The position numbers were made by a program, and so were the translations under genes. From NCBI RefSeq assembly GCF_029525575.1, contig NZ_JAPDIA010000008.1:1550001-1614000 (forward strand): 64,000 nt of DNA, read 5' to 3'. A model generated the notes under the pieces. That model searched no databases. It had not been told where the DNA came from and saw only the letters and a program-made list of their open reading frames with translations. The stretch comes from Cohnella rhizosphaerae (GTDB lineage: Bacteria; Bacillota; Bacilli; Paenibacillales; Paenibacillaceae). This document shows, in pieces, positions 34,926 through 43,930 of the stretch (position 1 is its first letter; each line of letters opens with the position of its first letter).

Positions 34926-35753
34926 ATGACCAACTCTCTTCAATCCTGCACCGTGCTGCATAATGGCGTCCGCATGCCCTGGCTGGGACTCGGCGTCTGG
35001 AAAATGGACAACGACGCGCAGGTCGTCTCCGCCGTGCGGGCCGCGCTCGACGCGGGCTATCGCAGCGTCGATACGGCCGCGATTTACAAAAACGAGACGG
35101 GCGTCGGGCAGGCGATCCGCGAAAGCGGCGTGCCGCGTTCTGAATTGTTCGTCACGACGAAGGTTTGGAACGACGACCAGGGCTACGACAAGGCGCTGGC
35201 CGCCTACGACGCTTCGCTTGGCCGGCTCGGTCTCGACGACGTCGACCTGCTGCTCATCCATTGGCCGGGCACCGACAAATTCGTCGACACCTGGCGCGCG
35301 TTCGAGAAGCTGTATGCGGACGGACGGGTAAAAGCCGTCGGCGTCAGCAACTTCAACATCCGTCATCTGGAGGAGCTCAGGAAGCACAGCGATCTCGTCC
35401 CGATGGTCAACCAGGTCGAATACCACCCGCTGCTCGCCCAGCGCGAACTGCTCGGCTATTGCCGGGAGAACCGGATCCAGCTGGAAGCTTGGAGCCCGCT
35501 TATGCAGGGCAACCTCGATCACGAGTCGCTGCGTTCGATCGGCGCGAAGCACGGCAAAACGCCGGCGCAGGTCGTGCTCCGCTGGGATATCCAGCATGGC
35601 GTCGTCACGATTCCGAAGTCGGTGACGCCGGCGCGGATCGCGGAGAACGCGAACGTGTTCGACTTCGAGCTGAGCGCGGACGAGATGGCGCTCATCGACG
35701 ACCTGAACCGCGATCATCGCTTCGGCGCCGATCCGGACAAGTTTCTGTTTTAA
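34926..35753 (+). CDS. Aldo/keto reductase (AKR5-like)
   Basis: 275 residues from ATG 34926 (SD AGGAGG). NADPH-dependent carbonyl reductase with TIM-barrel fold. Features in order: VLHNGVRMPWLGLGVWKM, AGYRSVDTAAIYKNE holding the catalytic Asp and Tyr, LFVTTKVWN with the Lys, DLLLIHWPG with the His, VGVSNFNIRHLEEL, NQVEYHPLLAQ, VTIPKSVTPARIAEN and the C-terminal HRFGADPDKF. It is close to YvgN/YtbE of Bacillus, which reduce methylglyoxal and other aldehydes. A strong terminator follows, so it may share a transcript with lplJ. Confidence 0.93.
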   Translation: MTNSLQSCTVLHNGVRMPWLGLGVWKMDNDAQVVSAVRAALDAGYRSVDTAAIYKNETGVGQAIRESGVPRSELFVTTKVWNDDQGYDKALAAYDASLGRLGLDDVDLLLIHWPGTDKFVDTWRAFEKLYADGRVKAVGVSNFNIRHLEELRKHSDLVPMVNQVEYHPLLAQRELLGYCRENRIQLEAWSPLMQGNLDHESLRSIGAKHGKTPAQVVLRWDIQHGVVTIPKSVTPARIAENANVFDFELSADEMALIDDLNRDHRFGADPDKFLF

Positions 35754-35758
35754 CCCGC

Positions 35759-35809
35759 AAAGAAGCCGTCGCCGCATGTCCGTTGGGACTGGGGAGACGG
35801 CTTCTTTTT
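35759..35809 (+). terminator. Terminator of the aldo/keto reductase gene
   Basis: AAAGAAGCCGTC pairs with GACGGCTTCTTTTT over a 25-base loop. It sits six bases after the stop codon. Confidence 0.85.
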
Positions 35810-35884
35810 CGATTGGCGCGCGCCGACCCGGTTATCTCGCAAAGCTCGCGCGCCCCATGAGATTAAGCGCGGGTTGTCAGAACC

Positions 35885-36137
35885 ATGCCGATCTCTCGAT
35901 AACACAGGACGCCTGGTTGTTCCTGTTTAGGAACAAAGCTTGACTCTCACATACAAACGGCGACGGTCTTCCTCATCAGGAACAATACCGGGCGCTCCCG
36001 CGCAAACGGCGCCGTTTGTTCCTCATCAGGAACAATACTGCCTTCTCCTGAGCAAATGTCCTCGGGGCGTTCCTGACCGGGAAATTTGTCGCCCTCTCGC
36101 GCGCGGAAGGCACCCGGTTGTTCCTCATCAGGAACAA
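35885..36137. repeat. 50-bp tandem repeat with palindromic TTGTTCCTnATCAGGAACAA core
   Basis: Five cores at 35917-35936, 35966-35985, 36016-36035, 36067-36086 and 36118-36137, spaced 49, 50, 51 and 51 bases. The best copies read TTGTTCCTCATCAGGAACAA; the first has perfect 8-base arms around GTTT; the second and fourth are degenerate. The 29-31-base intervals are also related to each other (CTCnCnnGCAAACGGCGnCG), and one holds the perfect palindrome CAAACGGCGCCGTTTG (36003-36018). The array lies between two convergent genes, after a terminator. Confidence 0.9.
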
Positions 36138-36155
36138 CCCCGCTCCTGCCTGCTG

Positions 36156-36341
36156 CTATCGTGCAAAAGTGCATCATTCAAGACTGGTTTGTGGGCTTTT
36201 GGCGGTATATCGCGCAAAAGTGCACGATAGATCGCCGCTTCATGCAAGAACCAGGACTAATCGAGTAAAAATGGTGCACTTTTGCGCGATAGACGGAACG
36301 ACGAACAGCGACGGCTGTCGATCGAGCACTTTTGCGCGATA
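36156..36341. repeat. Second repeat family, ATCGCGCAAAAGTGCAC, inverted pairs
   Basis: Four copies: forward at 36161-36173 (GTGCAAAAGTGCA) and 36212-36224 (GCGCAAAAGTGCA), reverse at 36275-36287 (TGCACTTTTGCGC) and 36325-36337 (AGCACTTTTGCGC). Copies within a pair are 50-51 bases apart, the same period as the first array, and the pairs face each other. CTATCG or CGATAG flanks most copies. The block directly follows the first array. Confidence 0.9.
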
Positions 36342-36401
36342 GCCACATCCATGTCTGCCGTTGTCGCTATAATCGATTGATGAGGAGCAGCACCGACCGT
36401 G

Positions 36402-36959
36402 TCACCTCGCATAACTGACGCTTGGCCAAATCCGATCCCAACGCTTGGCCTCGATTCTACGCTCGAAAATGTCGTAGAGTGCCGGATTCGCAGCGAACGC
36501 GGGCGTTGGCGCGACCAACATGGCGACGACATCGGCCAGCCCGTGCGGCGCGCCAAGGACGGGCTGGCCGTCCGCGTCGAGCGACAAGGCGAGCGCAGTA
36601 GCGGTCTCCGGGTAGTTCGCGACGGCGTCCAGCGATGACCGGTAAGGCGCTCGGCCGCTAACCGCATGCATACGCGCCTGATTTTTGACCGACCAGGGCA
36701 TGTCCGGCATTCGCAAGCGAAGCTCGGTCTCGTACCGTTTTTCGGTCGCCTCGTCCGGGTCGCCGGCGTCGAAGTAAATCACGTCTATGTCCGGCAGCCG
36801 CGTACGCGCGGACATGCCGGACAGAACGTCCCATACCTTGCTTCGAACGAAGCCCGCGGCGATCCACCAGTCTGGCAGGTTCAGCTCACGCGCCGCTTGC
36901 AGCGCCGACATCATCGTCTCGTCCGCCTTAACGAGCGTCAGCAGCTCTCGCTCGTCCAT
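36402..36959 (-). CDS. Nucleotidyltransferase-like protein (DUF925/PF06042)
   Basis: 185 residues from ATG 36959. The family motif runs through the protein: LNLPDWWIAAGFVRSKVWDVL with the GxxR-type strand, LPDIDVIYFDAGDPDEATEKRYE with the DxD pair, MPWSVKNQARMH, and a C-terminal DIFERRIEAKRWDRIWPSV. It resembles the nucleotidyltransferase fold of PF06042 proteins, which have no assigned substrate. It is read just after the pseudouridine synthase (four bases between), so the two share a transcript. The sequence after its stop is the repeat block. Confidence 0.88.
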   Translation of the reverse strand: MDERELLTLVKADETMMSALQAARELNLPDWWIAAGFVRSKVWDVLSGMSARTRLPDIDVIYFDAGDPDEATEKRYETELRLRMPDMPWSVKNQARMHAVSGRAPYRSSLDAVANYPETATALALSLDADGQPVLGAPHGLADVVAMLVAPTPAFAANPALYDIFERRIEAKRWDRIWPSVSYAR

Positions 36960-36963
36960 CGGA

Positions 36964-37896
36964 TCAGATCCCCTCGAGCCGCAGCTTGTCCGCCGTTCGC
37001 TTCAAGATAGGCGGCGCCGGCGCGCGGAATTCGCGACCGTCCGGCAGTATGACGCGCCAGGCGTGCAGCAGCTGATGATTGATGCCTGCGTAAATTTTAC
37101 CGCCGTACTTCACGTCGCCGAGCAGCGGATGCCCGATGCTCTGGAGGTGCGTGCGGATTTGATGCGTCCGCCCGCTGACGAGTTCGATTTCGACCAGACT
37201 GTATCCGTCCCCTTGGGATATCGCCCGGTATCTCGTCGTCGCGGACAGCCGCTTTTCGTCCGCACCGCCGGCAGCGACCCGCGTGCGGTTGCGCTTCTCG
37301 TCGCGCACGAGCTCGTCCGTGAGCTCGCCTTCGCCCTCAAGCCTGCCTTCGACGATCGTCACGTAATATTTCTGAAGCTCGTGCTTCTGAATCCATTGAT
37401 TGAGCTGGTGCAGCATCCCGGCCGTCTTGCCGACGAGCACGAGCCCGCTCGTGTTGCGATCGAGCCGGTTGGCCGTCGCAGGCATGAACATCGGGCTGTC
37501 CAGCTCCCCATTGCGGTACAAGTAGGCATGCACCCGATTGATCAGCGTATCCCGTTGATCCGTTTGATCCGGATGCGTGAGCATACCGGCGGGCTTCAGC
37601 GCGACGAGCAGCTGATCGTCCTCGTAGACGACGTGAATATCGGCGTTGACGCCCACGTATTTCGTCTTTTGCTGCCCGATGGAAGCTTCCTTGTATTGTT
37701 CGTCTTCCATATAGATCGCCAACTCGTCGCCGGCAGCCAGTTCGTAGTCCTGCTTTTTGCGTTTGCCGTTCACCCGAACCTTGCCGGAATCGATCATTTT
37801 GTAGATCTGGCCTAGCGGGATGTTCGGCAACAGATTGCGGAGAAAACGGTGCAGACGCTTGCCGCTCTCCGAAGGCGTAACTTTGCGATTGATCAT
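36964..37896 (-). CDS. RluA-family pseudouridine synthase
   Basis: 310 residues from ATG 37896. Isomerises uridine to pseudouridine in rRNA or tRNA. An N-terminal S4 RNA-binding domain (GKRLHRFLRNLLPNIPLGQI, SGKVRVNGKRKKQDYELAAGD) is followed by the catalytic domain: VVYEDDQLLVALKPAGMLTH, ANRLDRNTSGLVLVGKTA with the catalytic Asp in RLDR, and SGRTHQIRTHLQSIGHPLLGD. The S4 plus RluA layout is that of RluC/RluD and Bacillus YhcT, YjbO and YlyB; which target it modifies cannot be read here. The normally conserved H of HRLDR is Asn. Its operon partner is the nucleotidyltransferase-like gene. Confidence 0.94.
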   Translation of the reverse strand: MINRKVTPSESGKRLHRFLRNLLPNIPLGQIYKMIDSGKVRVNGKRKKQDYELAAGDELAIYMEDEQYKEASIGQQKTKYVGVNADIHVVYEDDQLLVALKPAGMLTHPDQTDQRDTLINRVHAYLYRNGELDSPMFMPATANRLDRNTSGLVLVGKTAGMLHQLNQWIQKHELQKYYVTIVEGRLEGEGELTDELVRDEKRNRTRVAAGGADEKRLSATTRYRAISQGDGYSLVEIELVSGRTHQIRTHLQSIGHPLLGDVKYGGKIYAGINHQLLHAWRVILPDGREFRAPAPPILKRTADKLRLEGI

Positions 37897-37977
37897 TGGC
37901 GTAAACGCTCCTAGCTTCGATTCGAAAATGGTTGAAGACGCTATTGCCGATTATAACTGATATTGGCTTCGGCCGAC

Positions 37978-38016
37978 AAAAAAAAGCCGCCCGATCCGAA
38001 AGGATACGAGCGGCTT
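37978..38016 (-). terminator. Terminator of the nucleoside ABC operon
   Basis: Reverse strand AAGCCGCTCGTATCC / GGATCGGGCGGCTT with one mismatch, followed by eight T. It lies 18 bases after the last permease gene. Confidence 0.88.
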
Positions 38017-38033
38017 GAAGCCGTCTGAGACAG

Positions 38034-38993
38034 CTAACGCTTCGACGGGTCGTACGCCTCTCCGGCCGCCGCCGGTCCGCGAACCGACTTGCCGACCGCG
38101 CCCGCCAGCACGATCAAGGTCAGAATGTACGGCAGCATATACAGGAACTCGGTCGGGATCGACTGCGAAAATTCGAAGCGGGTCAGGAAGTTCCGCAGCG
38201 CCTGCGCCATCCCGAAGAAAAAGGCGGCGCCGAAAACGCCATAAGGGTTCCAGCGTCCGAAGATGAGCGCAGCGATGGCGATGAAGCCCTGGCCCGAGAT
38301 CGTGCTGTGCGAAAAGTTGCTCGTCGTCGTGAGCGTGATCGTCGCGCCGCCCAGACCCGCCAGCGCGCCGCTGATCAGCACGCCGATATAGCGGTACTTG
38401 GTAACGTTGATTCCCACCGTATCCGCCGCGCCCGGATGCTCGCCGACCGACCGCAGCCGCAGCCCGAACGGCGTCCTGAACAGCATGTACGAGCTGAGCG
38501 GCACCAGGATGTAGGCGATATACGTGGTCGGATAGCTGTTGAAAAAAGCTCTACCAACAAACGGAATGTCGGACAGCAGCGGGATCGGCCACTTGGCGAA
38601 TACGTTCTGCAGCTGCGAGGTGTCGCCTGCGCCGTCGAAAATGATCTTGACGAGATATAACGTAACGGCGACGGCCAAAATATTGATGACGACGCCCACG
38701 ATCGTCTGATCGGCTTTGAGCGATACGGTCGCATAGGCGTGCAGCAGGGCGAATACGAACCCGCAAAAGACGCCCGCGATCAGTCCGACCCATGGCGAGG
38801 AAGTCGTCGCGCCGCCGTCCGTCTCCATATAGTAGCTCGCGATCGCGGCGCCGAACGCGCCGGCGGTCATCATGCCTTCGAGACCGATGTTGAACACGCC
38901 AGAGCGCTCGCTGAACACGCCCCCAAGCGCTGCGAAGATGAGCGCGACGGAAAAGACAAGCGTGGAATTGATGAGATCAGCCAACGTTCCCAT
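38034..38993 (-). CDS. nupQ: Nucleoside ABC transporter permease (NupQ-like)
   Basis: 319 residues, eight to ten membrane helices, BPD_transp_2 family. Typical text: FAALGGVFSERSGVFNIGLEGMM, AYATVSLKADQTIVGVVIN, RSVGEHPGAADTVGINV, YIGVLISGALAGLGGATITL, GQGFIAIAALIFGRWNPYGV. In Bacillus subtilis YufQ (NupQ) is the second permease of the guanosine transporter NupNOPQ. The ATG at 38993 follows the first permease by five bases. Last gene of the operon. The substrate is a nucleoside by family and context; riboflavin- or lipid-type relatives are less likely here. Confidence 0.93.
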   Translation of the reverse strand: MGTLADLINSTLVFSVALIFAALGGVFSERSGVFNIGLEGMMTAGAFGAAIASYYMETDGGATTSSPWVGLIAGVFCGFVFALLHAYATVSLKADQTIVGVVINILAVAVTLYLVKIIFDGAGDTSQLQNVFAKWPIPLLSDIPFVGRAFFNSYPTTYIAYILVPLSSYMLFRTPFGLRLRSVGEHPGAADTVGINVTKYRYIGVLISGALAGLGGATITLTTTSNFSHSTISGQGFIAIAALIFGRWNPYGVFGAAFFFGMAQALRNFLTRFEFSQSIPTEFLYMLPYILTLIVLAGAVGKSVRGPAAAGEAYDPSKR

Positions 38994-38998
38994 TCATG

Positions 38999-40083
38999 TC
39001 AGCCCCTTTCCGTTCGCGCGCTTTGCGCTTTTTTGAACATCGGCTGGATCACGGTGCGGATCAAGCCGTGGGAGGCGACGAAGAAGATAATGCTGCCGAT
39101 GACGATTCGAACGATCTCGGACGGCACGTCGGCTTCGAAGTTCATGCCCGCCGAACCGTAGGTCAGTCCGCCGAACAGGATCGCGCCGAGCAGAATGCCG
39201 ATCGGATGGTTGCCGCCGAGCAGCGCGACGGCGATGCCGTCGAAGCCGTATCCCGCGGACGCAGCCTGCACGACCTGATAGTGGAATACGCCGAGCACCG
39301 AGAAGACGCCGCCGAGTCCGGCGAACGCGCCCGAGATCATCATCGTCTTGATGAAGCTCGCCTTGATGTTGATGCCTGCGGACTTCGCCGCATCGGCATT
39401 GTGACCGACGGCGCGCAGCTCGAAGCCCTGCTTCGTGCGCCACAGCAGCACGTAAAAAAATGACGACGCAGAGCAGGCCGACCCAGATGCCCCAGTCCAT
39501 ACGCGCGCCCTCCATGAATTTCTGGAGCCAGCCGATGGACAAAGAGGCGGTCTCGTCGATGTTCGGCGTCTTCTGCTCGCCCTTTTTTGACCAGAAAATC
39601 GCGGAGAATGTAGTTGGACAGGTACAGCGCGATCCAGTTCAACATAATGGCCGAGATGACCTCGTTTACGCCGCGATACGCCTTCAGCCAGCCGACGAGC
39701 GCGCCCCACAGCGCGCCGCACAGCATGCCGACGAGCAACGCGAGCGGCGCGTGAATGAACGCGGGCAAGTGCACCTTGAGACCGATAAACGTCGCGGCCG
39801 TCATGCCGATGATGTACTGGCCGTCCGCGCCGATGTTGAAGATGCCGGCACGGAAGGCGAAGCCGACCGCAAGGCCCGTGAACAAGATCGGCGTGATGGC
39901 GACGATCGTCTCGCCGAAGTCGTATTTGGTGCCGAATACCGTCTTCCAGAGCGCGCCGTAGGCTTCGAACGGATTGTAGCCGCCGATCCACATGACGATC
40001 CCGCCGCAAAGCAGCCCGAGCACGATCGCGATAAACGGAATATAGGTGGAAGGTTTATTGAAAATTTCAGCCGCTTTGTTCAT
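38999..40083 (-). CDS. nupP: Nucleoside ABC transporter permease (NupP-like), two frameshifts
   Basis: About 361 residues from ATG 40083, overlapping the ATPase gene stop by four bases. First part: IFNKPSTYIPFIAIVLGLLC, FTGLAVGFAFRAGIFNIGADGQ, VNEVISAIMLNWIALYLSN. A frame change follows LVKKG at seven T (39577-39589). Then EQKTPNIDETASLSIGWLQK, and a second change at seven A (39454-39461) within the helix GLLCVVIFLR. The C-terminal part is intact: RAVGHNADAAKSAGIN, SGAFAGLGGVFSVLGV, GYGFDGIAVALLGGNHPIGI. BPD_transp_2 family, the larger permease of the pair. Confidence 0.9.
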
Positions 40084-41621
40084 GCCGACGCTCCTTTGCC
40101 AGCCTGCATTTTGCCCGCCATCATCAGCCCGATCTCGTCGTCTCCGGCTTTCAGCGGATCGACCTCGCCCATGATCCGGCCGTCGAAAATGACCTGAATG
40201 CGGTCCGACAGCCGGTGAAGCTCGTCCAGCTCGTAGGAGATCAGCAGAACGGCCTTGCCTTCGGCCCTCGCCTGCAGGAGCCGGTCATGGACGAACGAGA
40301 TCGCCCCGATATCGAGCCCCCGCGTCGGCTGAACGGCGATGAGCAGCTGCGGATCGCGCTCCATCTCGCGCGCGATGATCGCCTTCTGCTGATTGCCGCC
40401 GGAGAGCGAACGCGTCTTGTTATGAATATCCGGCGTCCGCACGTCGTAAGCTTCGATCAGCTTCGAGGCGTGCCGGTCGATTTCGGATTTGTTCAGGAAG
40501 CCGCCTTTGAAAAACCGGTCTTGCTCGGGCGATCCCAGGATTAAGTTTTCGCTGACGCTGAAGTCGAGCACGAGCCCGTGCTTCTGGCGGTCCTCGGGAA
40601 TGTTCGCCATCCCGGCCTTGATGCGGTCCTTGATCGAATCGCGCGCGATATCTCTGCCGTTCAGCCGGATGCCGCCGCTCTGCAAGCTCCGCAAACCCGT
40701 TAGCGCTTCCACGAGCTCATGCTGCCCGTTGCCGTCGACACCCGCGATGCCGACGATCTCGCCCGCCCGGATGTTGAAGGATACGCCGTCGACGACCGGC
40801 TTTCCTTTGTCTGCGCCCGCGACCGTAACGCCCGACAGCTCGAGCACGATCTCGCCCGTCTTGGCGGCTTCCTTCGGTTTGTCGAGCGACACGCGCCGCC
40901 CGACCATCTTCTCGGCAAGCTCGCTCTCGTTCGTCTCGGACGTATTCACCGTGCCGACGACCTTGCCTCTGCGGATGATCGTGACGCGGTCGGATACTTC
41001 CATGATCTCTTTGAGTTTGTGCGTGATCAAAATAATGGACTTGCCTTCGCTTGCGAGCCGCTTCAAAATTTGCATCAGCTCGTGTATCTCCTGAACGGTC
41101 AATACGGCCGTCGGTTCGTCGAAAATGAGGATTTCCGCGCCGCGGTAGAGCGTCTTCAAGATCTCGACGCGCTGCTGCATGCCGACCGTTATATTCTCGA
41201 CCTTCACCGTCGGGTCGACCATCAGTCCGTAGCGTTCGGACAGCTCCTTGACCTTGGCGTTCGCCTGCCTGTAGTTGATGGACAGGCCCTTGGAAGGCTC
41301 GATGCCGAGCACGATGTTCTCGGCGACCGTGAACGGCTGGACCAGCTTGAAGTGCTGATGGACCATGCCGATGCCGAGCTCGATCGCTTTGCCGGGACCG
41401 TCGATCGCCTGCGGCTTGCCGTTCACGCGGATCTCGCCCTCGTCAGGCTGATACAGGCCGAATAATATGCTCATCAGCGTCGACTTGCCGGCGCCGTTCT
41501 CCCCGAGCAGCGCGTGAATCTCGCCCTTGCGAAGCTCCAGGCTGATCGCGTCGTTCGCGACGATGCCGGGAAAACGCTTCGTGATGCCTCTAAGCTCGAC
41601 CACCGGTACCGCTTGCCCCAT
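40080..41621 (-). CDS. nupO: Nucleoside ABC transporter ATPase (NupO-like)
   Basis: 513 residues with two fused ABC domains, as in sugar and nucleoside importers. Domain 1: Walker A LLGENGAGKST, MVHQHFKLV, signature-region ITVGMQQRVEILKTL, Walker B ILIFDEPTAVLT. Domain 2 has lost its Walker A (GIAGVDGNGQHE) but keeps LSGGNQQKAIIAREM and QPTRGLDIGA. This asymmetry is normal for the family. It energises uptake through NupP and NupQ. ATG 41621; the BMP lipoprotein gene lies 104 bases upstream. Confidence 0.95.
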   Translation of the reverse strand: MGQAVPVVELRGITKRFPGIVANDAISLELRKGEIHALLGENGAGKSTLMSILFGLYQPDEGEIRVNGKPQAIDGPGKAIELGIGMVHQHFKLVQPFTVAENIVLGIEPSKGLSINYRQANAKVKELSERYGLMVDPTVKVENITVGMQQRVEILKTLYRGAEILIFDEPTAVLTVQEIHELMQILKRLASEGKSIILITHKLKEIMEVSDRVTIIRRGKVVGTVNTSETNESELAEKMVGRRVSLDKPKEAAKTGEIVLELSGVTVAGADKGKPVVDGVSFNIRAGEIVGIAGVDGNGQHELVEALTGLRSLQSGGIRLNGRDIARDSIKDRIKAGMANIPEDRQKHGLVLDFSVSENLILGSPEQDRFFKGGFLNKSEIDRHASKLIEAYDVRTPDIHNKTRSLSGGNQQKAIIAREMERDPQLLIAVQPTRGLDIGAISFVHDRLLQARAEGKAVLLISYELDELHRLSDRIQVIFDGRIMGEVDPLKAGDDEIGLMMAGKMQAGKGASA

Positions 41622-41725
41622 CTGATATCAGCTCCTGTCCCCATATCAAAAGCGTTAAAACGGAAGAAAGGACAAGGCTCGCGAAAGCGGCCTTGCCCTT
41701 GCGGAGATTCCGTGCAGCGCCGGAA

Positions 41726-42881
41726 TTATTCCGTCGGAACCGTGATTTCTCCGCTGATGATCTTGTTCTTGTAATCCTCGACCTTGTCGAGAATTTCCTT
41801 GGAGACGTTCGGATTTTCGACAGGCAGGCCTACGCCGCCTTCTTTAAGTCCGAGCTCGACCGTCTGGCCGCCGTGGAAGTTGCCGGCGAGCAGGTCGTTG
41901 GAGACGCGGTAAACGGCTTCGTCGACCTTCTTGACCATCGAAGTCAGCGTCACGTCGTTGCCGAACTCGATCGATTGGTCTTTGTCGACGCCGATGACCC
42001 ATACCTTTTTGCCGGCCTTGAAGCGATCCTTCGCTTCGTTGAAGACGCCGTTGCCGGAGCCGCCCGCAGCGTGGAAGATGATGTCCGCGCCGCCGTCGTA
42101 CATCGTGGCCGCAGCCAGCTTGCCTTGGTCCGGCTTGCTGAAGTCGCCGACATAGTTCACATCGATCTTCGCGTCCGGATTGACGGCCGCAACGCCCGCT
42201 TTGAAGCCCGCTTCGAACTTCTTGATGACCGGCAGCTCCATGCCGCCGACGAATCCGATCTTGTTCGTCTTGGTCGTCAAGCCTGCGACGACGCCGACGA
42301 GGTAGGAGCCTTCGTTTTCCTTGAACAGGACGGATTCGACGTTGTTCAACGCTTCTGTCGGCGTTGTGTCGATCAGGGCGAGCTTGGACTCGGGGTTCGC
42401 TTTGGCGACGGTCGTAGCCGCGTCCGCGAACAGGAAGCCGATGCCCCAGGTCAGGTCGTAGCCGTCTTTGACGAACTTCGTCAGAAGCGGAATGTAGTCG
42501 CTGTCCTTTTTTGCTCTCTTGATACTTCGTCTCGGCGCCCGTATCCGTAGCGATTTTCTGCAGGGCTTCCCAGGCTTGCTGGTTAAACGACTTGTCGTTG
42601 ACGCCGCCGAGGTCGGTAACCATGCCGATCTTCTTGCCCTTGCCGTCGGCCGGAGCCGCGGATTCGCTGGCGGACGCCGAAGGGGAAGCCGAAGGGGAAG
42701 CCGAAGGCGACGCGGACGCGCTGGCCGAAGCGCTCGGGCTGGCGGATTCGGAAGCCGATGCGCTGGCGCTCGACCCCGCTCCGCTATTGTTGTTCTTGCT
42801 TCCGCAGCCGGACAGCACCAGCAGCATCGCCATCATGGCGACGAGCATCAGGCTAAGCGGCTTCATCGTGCTTTTCTTCAT
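41726..42881 (-). CDS. BMP-family nucleoside-binding lipoprotein, frameshifted
   Basis: About 384 residues from ATG 42881. Signal peptide with lipobox LLVLSGC, then a long Ser/Ala/Pro linker of some 45 residues (repeats of SASPSASP), then the periplasmic-binding-protein fold of the Bmp/Med family: KIGMVTDLGGVNDKSFNQQA, ETKYQESKKDSDYIPLL, IGFVGGMELPVIKKFEAGFK, IIFHAAGGSGNGVFNEA, WVIGVDKDQS. Six A at 42512-42517 break the frame inside ESKKDSD; five A restores it. It is the substrate receptor of the nup transporter. The linker would let the domain reach out from the membrane. Confidence 0.9.
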
Positions 42882-42991
42882 GCTTGATTCTCTCCCCGTC
42901 TCTTGAACTTGTATTTGCATCTACGGCGCGGGACCCCAGGGACCGCTGTACGAGCCGGCGAATGGAGGCCGCGAACCGCGGTAGCCATAAA

Positions 42992-43930
42992 TTAGCGTTG
43001 CTTCAGCAACTCGGTCATGTAAGCGAAAAATCCGTCGCGGTCGACGTCGTAGATCAGGTTGACCGGCCTGCCTCCGTCCGACAGCTCCGTCCTTCCCTGC
43101 GCCGCGCCGTCGGTTCTGACGATGCTGTTCACCGTCTTGACTTTGACCAGATCCGGCTTGCCCACATAAGCGGCGGTCAGCACGTCCCATAAATAATAAG
43201 TCGAATTGGTCGCATGGAAAATGAGCGGCGGAACGAGCGCGTAGCACTGGCCGACGAAGTCGATCGCCTCGTGCTTGCGAAGCTTGGCCCAGGCGTCTCT
43301 TGCGGCGAGCGTGAGCGGCACCTGGTTCGTGCTCTCCAGCGCGACCATGTCGATCCGTAGTCCGCTCTCCCATACGCGCGCGGTCCCTTCGGGATCCCAG
43401 AACGCGTTCCACTCGGCCGTGCCGTCGTGCTCGGGCTCTTCGACGTTGCCCTTCGGCAAGAACGTACCGCCCATCCAGACGACGCGGTCGATTCGCGCTT
43501 CGATATCCGGGGCATCGCCCAGCGCGCGGGCAAGATCCGTGAGCGGTCCCGTGAATACGAGCGTCGTCTTGCCTTCGGCCCGACGCACGGCGTCGATCAG
43601 GTGAACATGCGCCGGCTTGTCCGAGATCGGCGTCAGAACGGCCTCCGCTTCGTTTAGAATCGGGAAGGCGTCAACATAATAAGACATGATCCGCCATGCC
43701 GCGGGGAACGGATTTTTGCCGCGCGAATTCGATCGGGATACGTCGAGACCCGCCCGCGGCGCCCCGCCGAACCGGTCGATAATCTTGCGGCTCGCTTGTA
43801 CGGAAGGCTCAAGATAGCCGTCTGCGCCGATGACCGAGACGCCCGTCAATTGAATGTCCGGCATGCGGAGCAGCAGGAGCAGCGCGACGAAGTCGTCGCC
43901 GCCGCCGTCATGGTTCATATATACGTTCAA
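42992..43930 (-). CDS. Inosine/uridine-preferring nucleoside hydrolase
   Basis: 312 residues. TTG 43930 behind GGTGG, or ATG 43918, both plausible. Cleaves the N-glycosidic bond of ribonucleosides. Family features: VYMNHDGGGDDFVALLLLLR, a variant of the DxDxxxDD calcium site (HDGGGDD), LVFTGPLTDLARAL, RVVWMGGTF, AEWNAFWDPEGTARV with the conserved N-x-x-x-D-P, and a late WDVLTAAY with the metal-binding Asp. The gene starts the salvage cluster and ends 110 bases before the BMP gene, so co-transcription with the importer is likely. Confidence 0.92.
   Translation of the reverse strand: MNVYMNHDGGGDDFVALLLLLRMPDIQLTGVSVIGADGYLEPSVQASRKIIDRFGGAPRAGLDVSRSNSRGKNPFPAAWRIMSYYVDAFPILNEAEAVLTPISDKPAHVHLIDAVRRAEGKTTLVFTGPLTDLARALGDAPDIEARIDRVVWMGGTFLPKGNVEEPEHDGTAEWNAFWDPEGTARVWESGLRIDMVALESTNQVPLTLAARDAWAKLRKHEAIDFVGQCYALVPPLIFHATNSTYYLWDVLTAAYVGKPDLVKVKTVNSIVRTDGAAQGRTELSDGGRPVNLIYDVDRDGFFAYMTELLKQR

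Noticed and set aside
35917..36137. CRISPR array (20-base palindromic repeats, 29-31-base intervals)
   Set aside because: The intervals resemble each other, two repeats are strongly degenerate, there is no leader, and no cas gene is in the window. A 50-base tandem repeat explains the spacing better.
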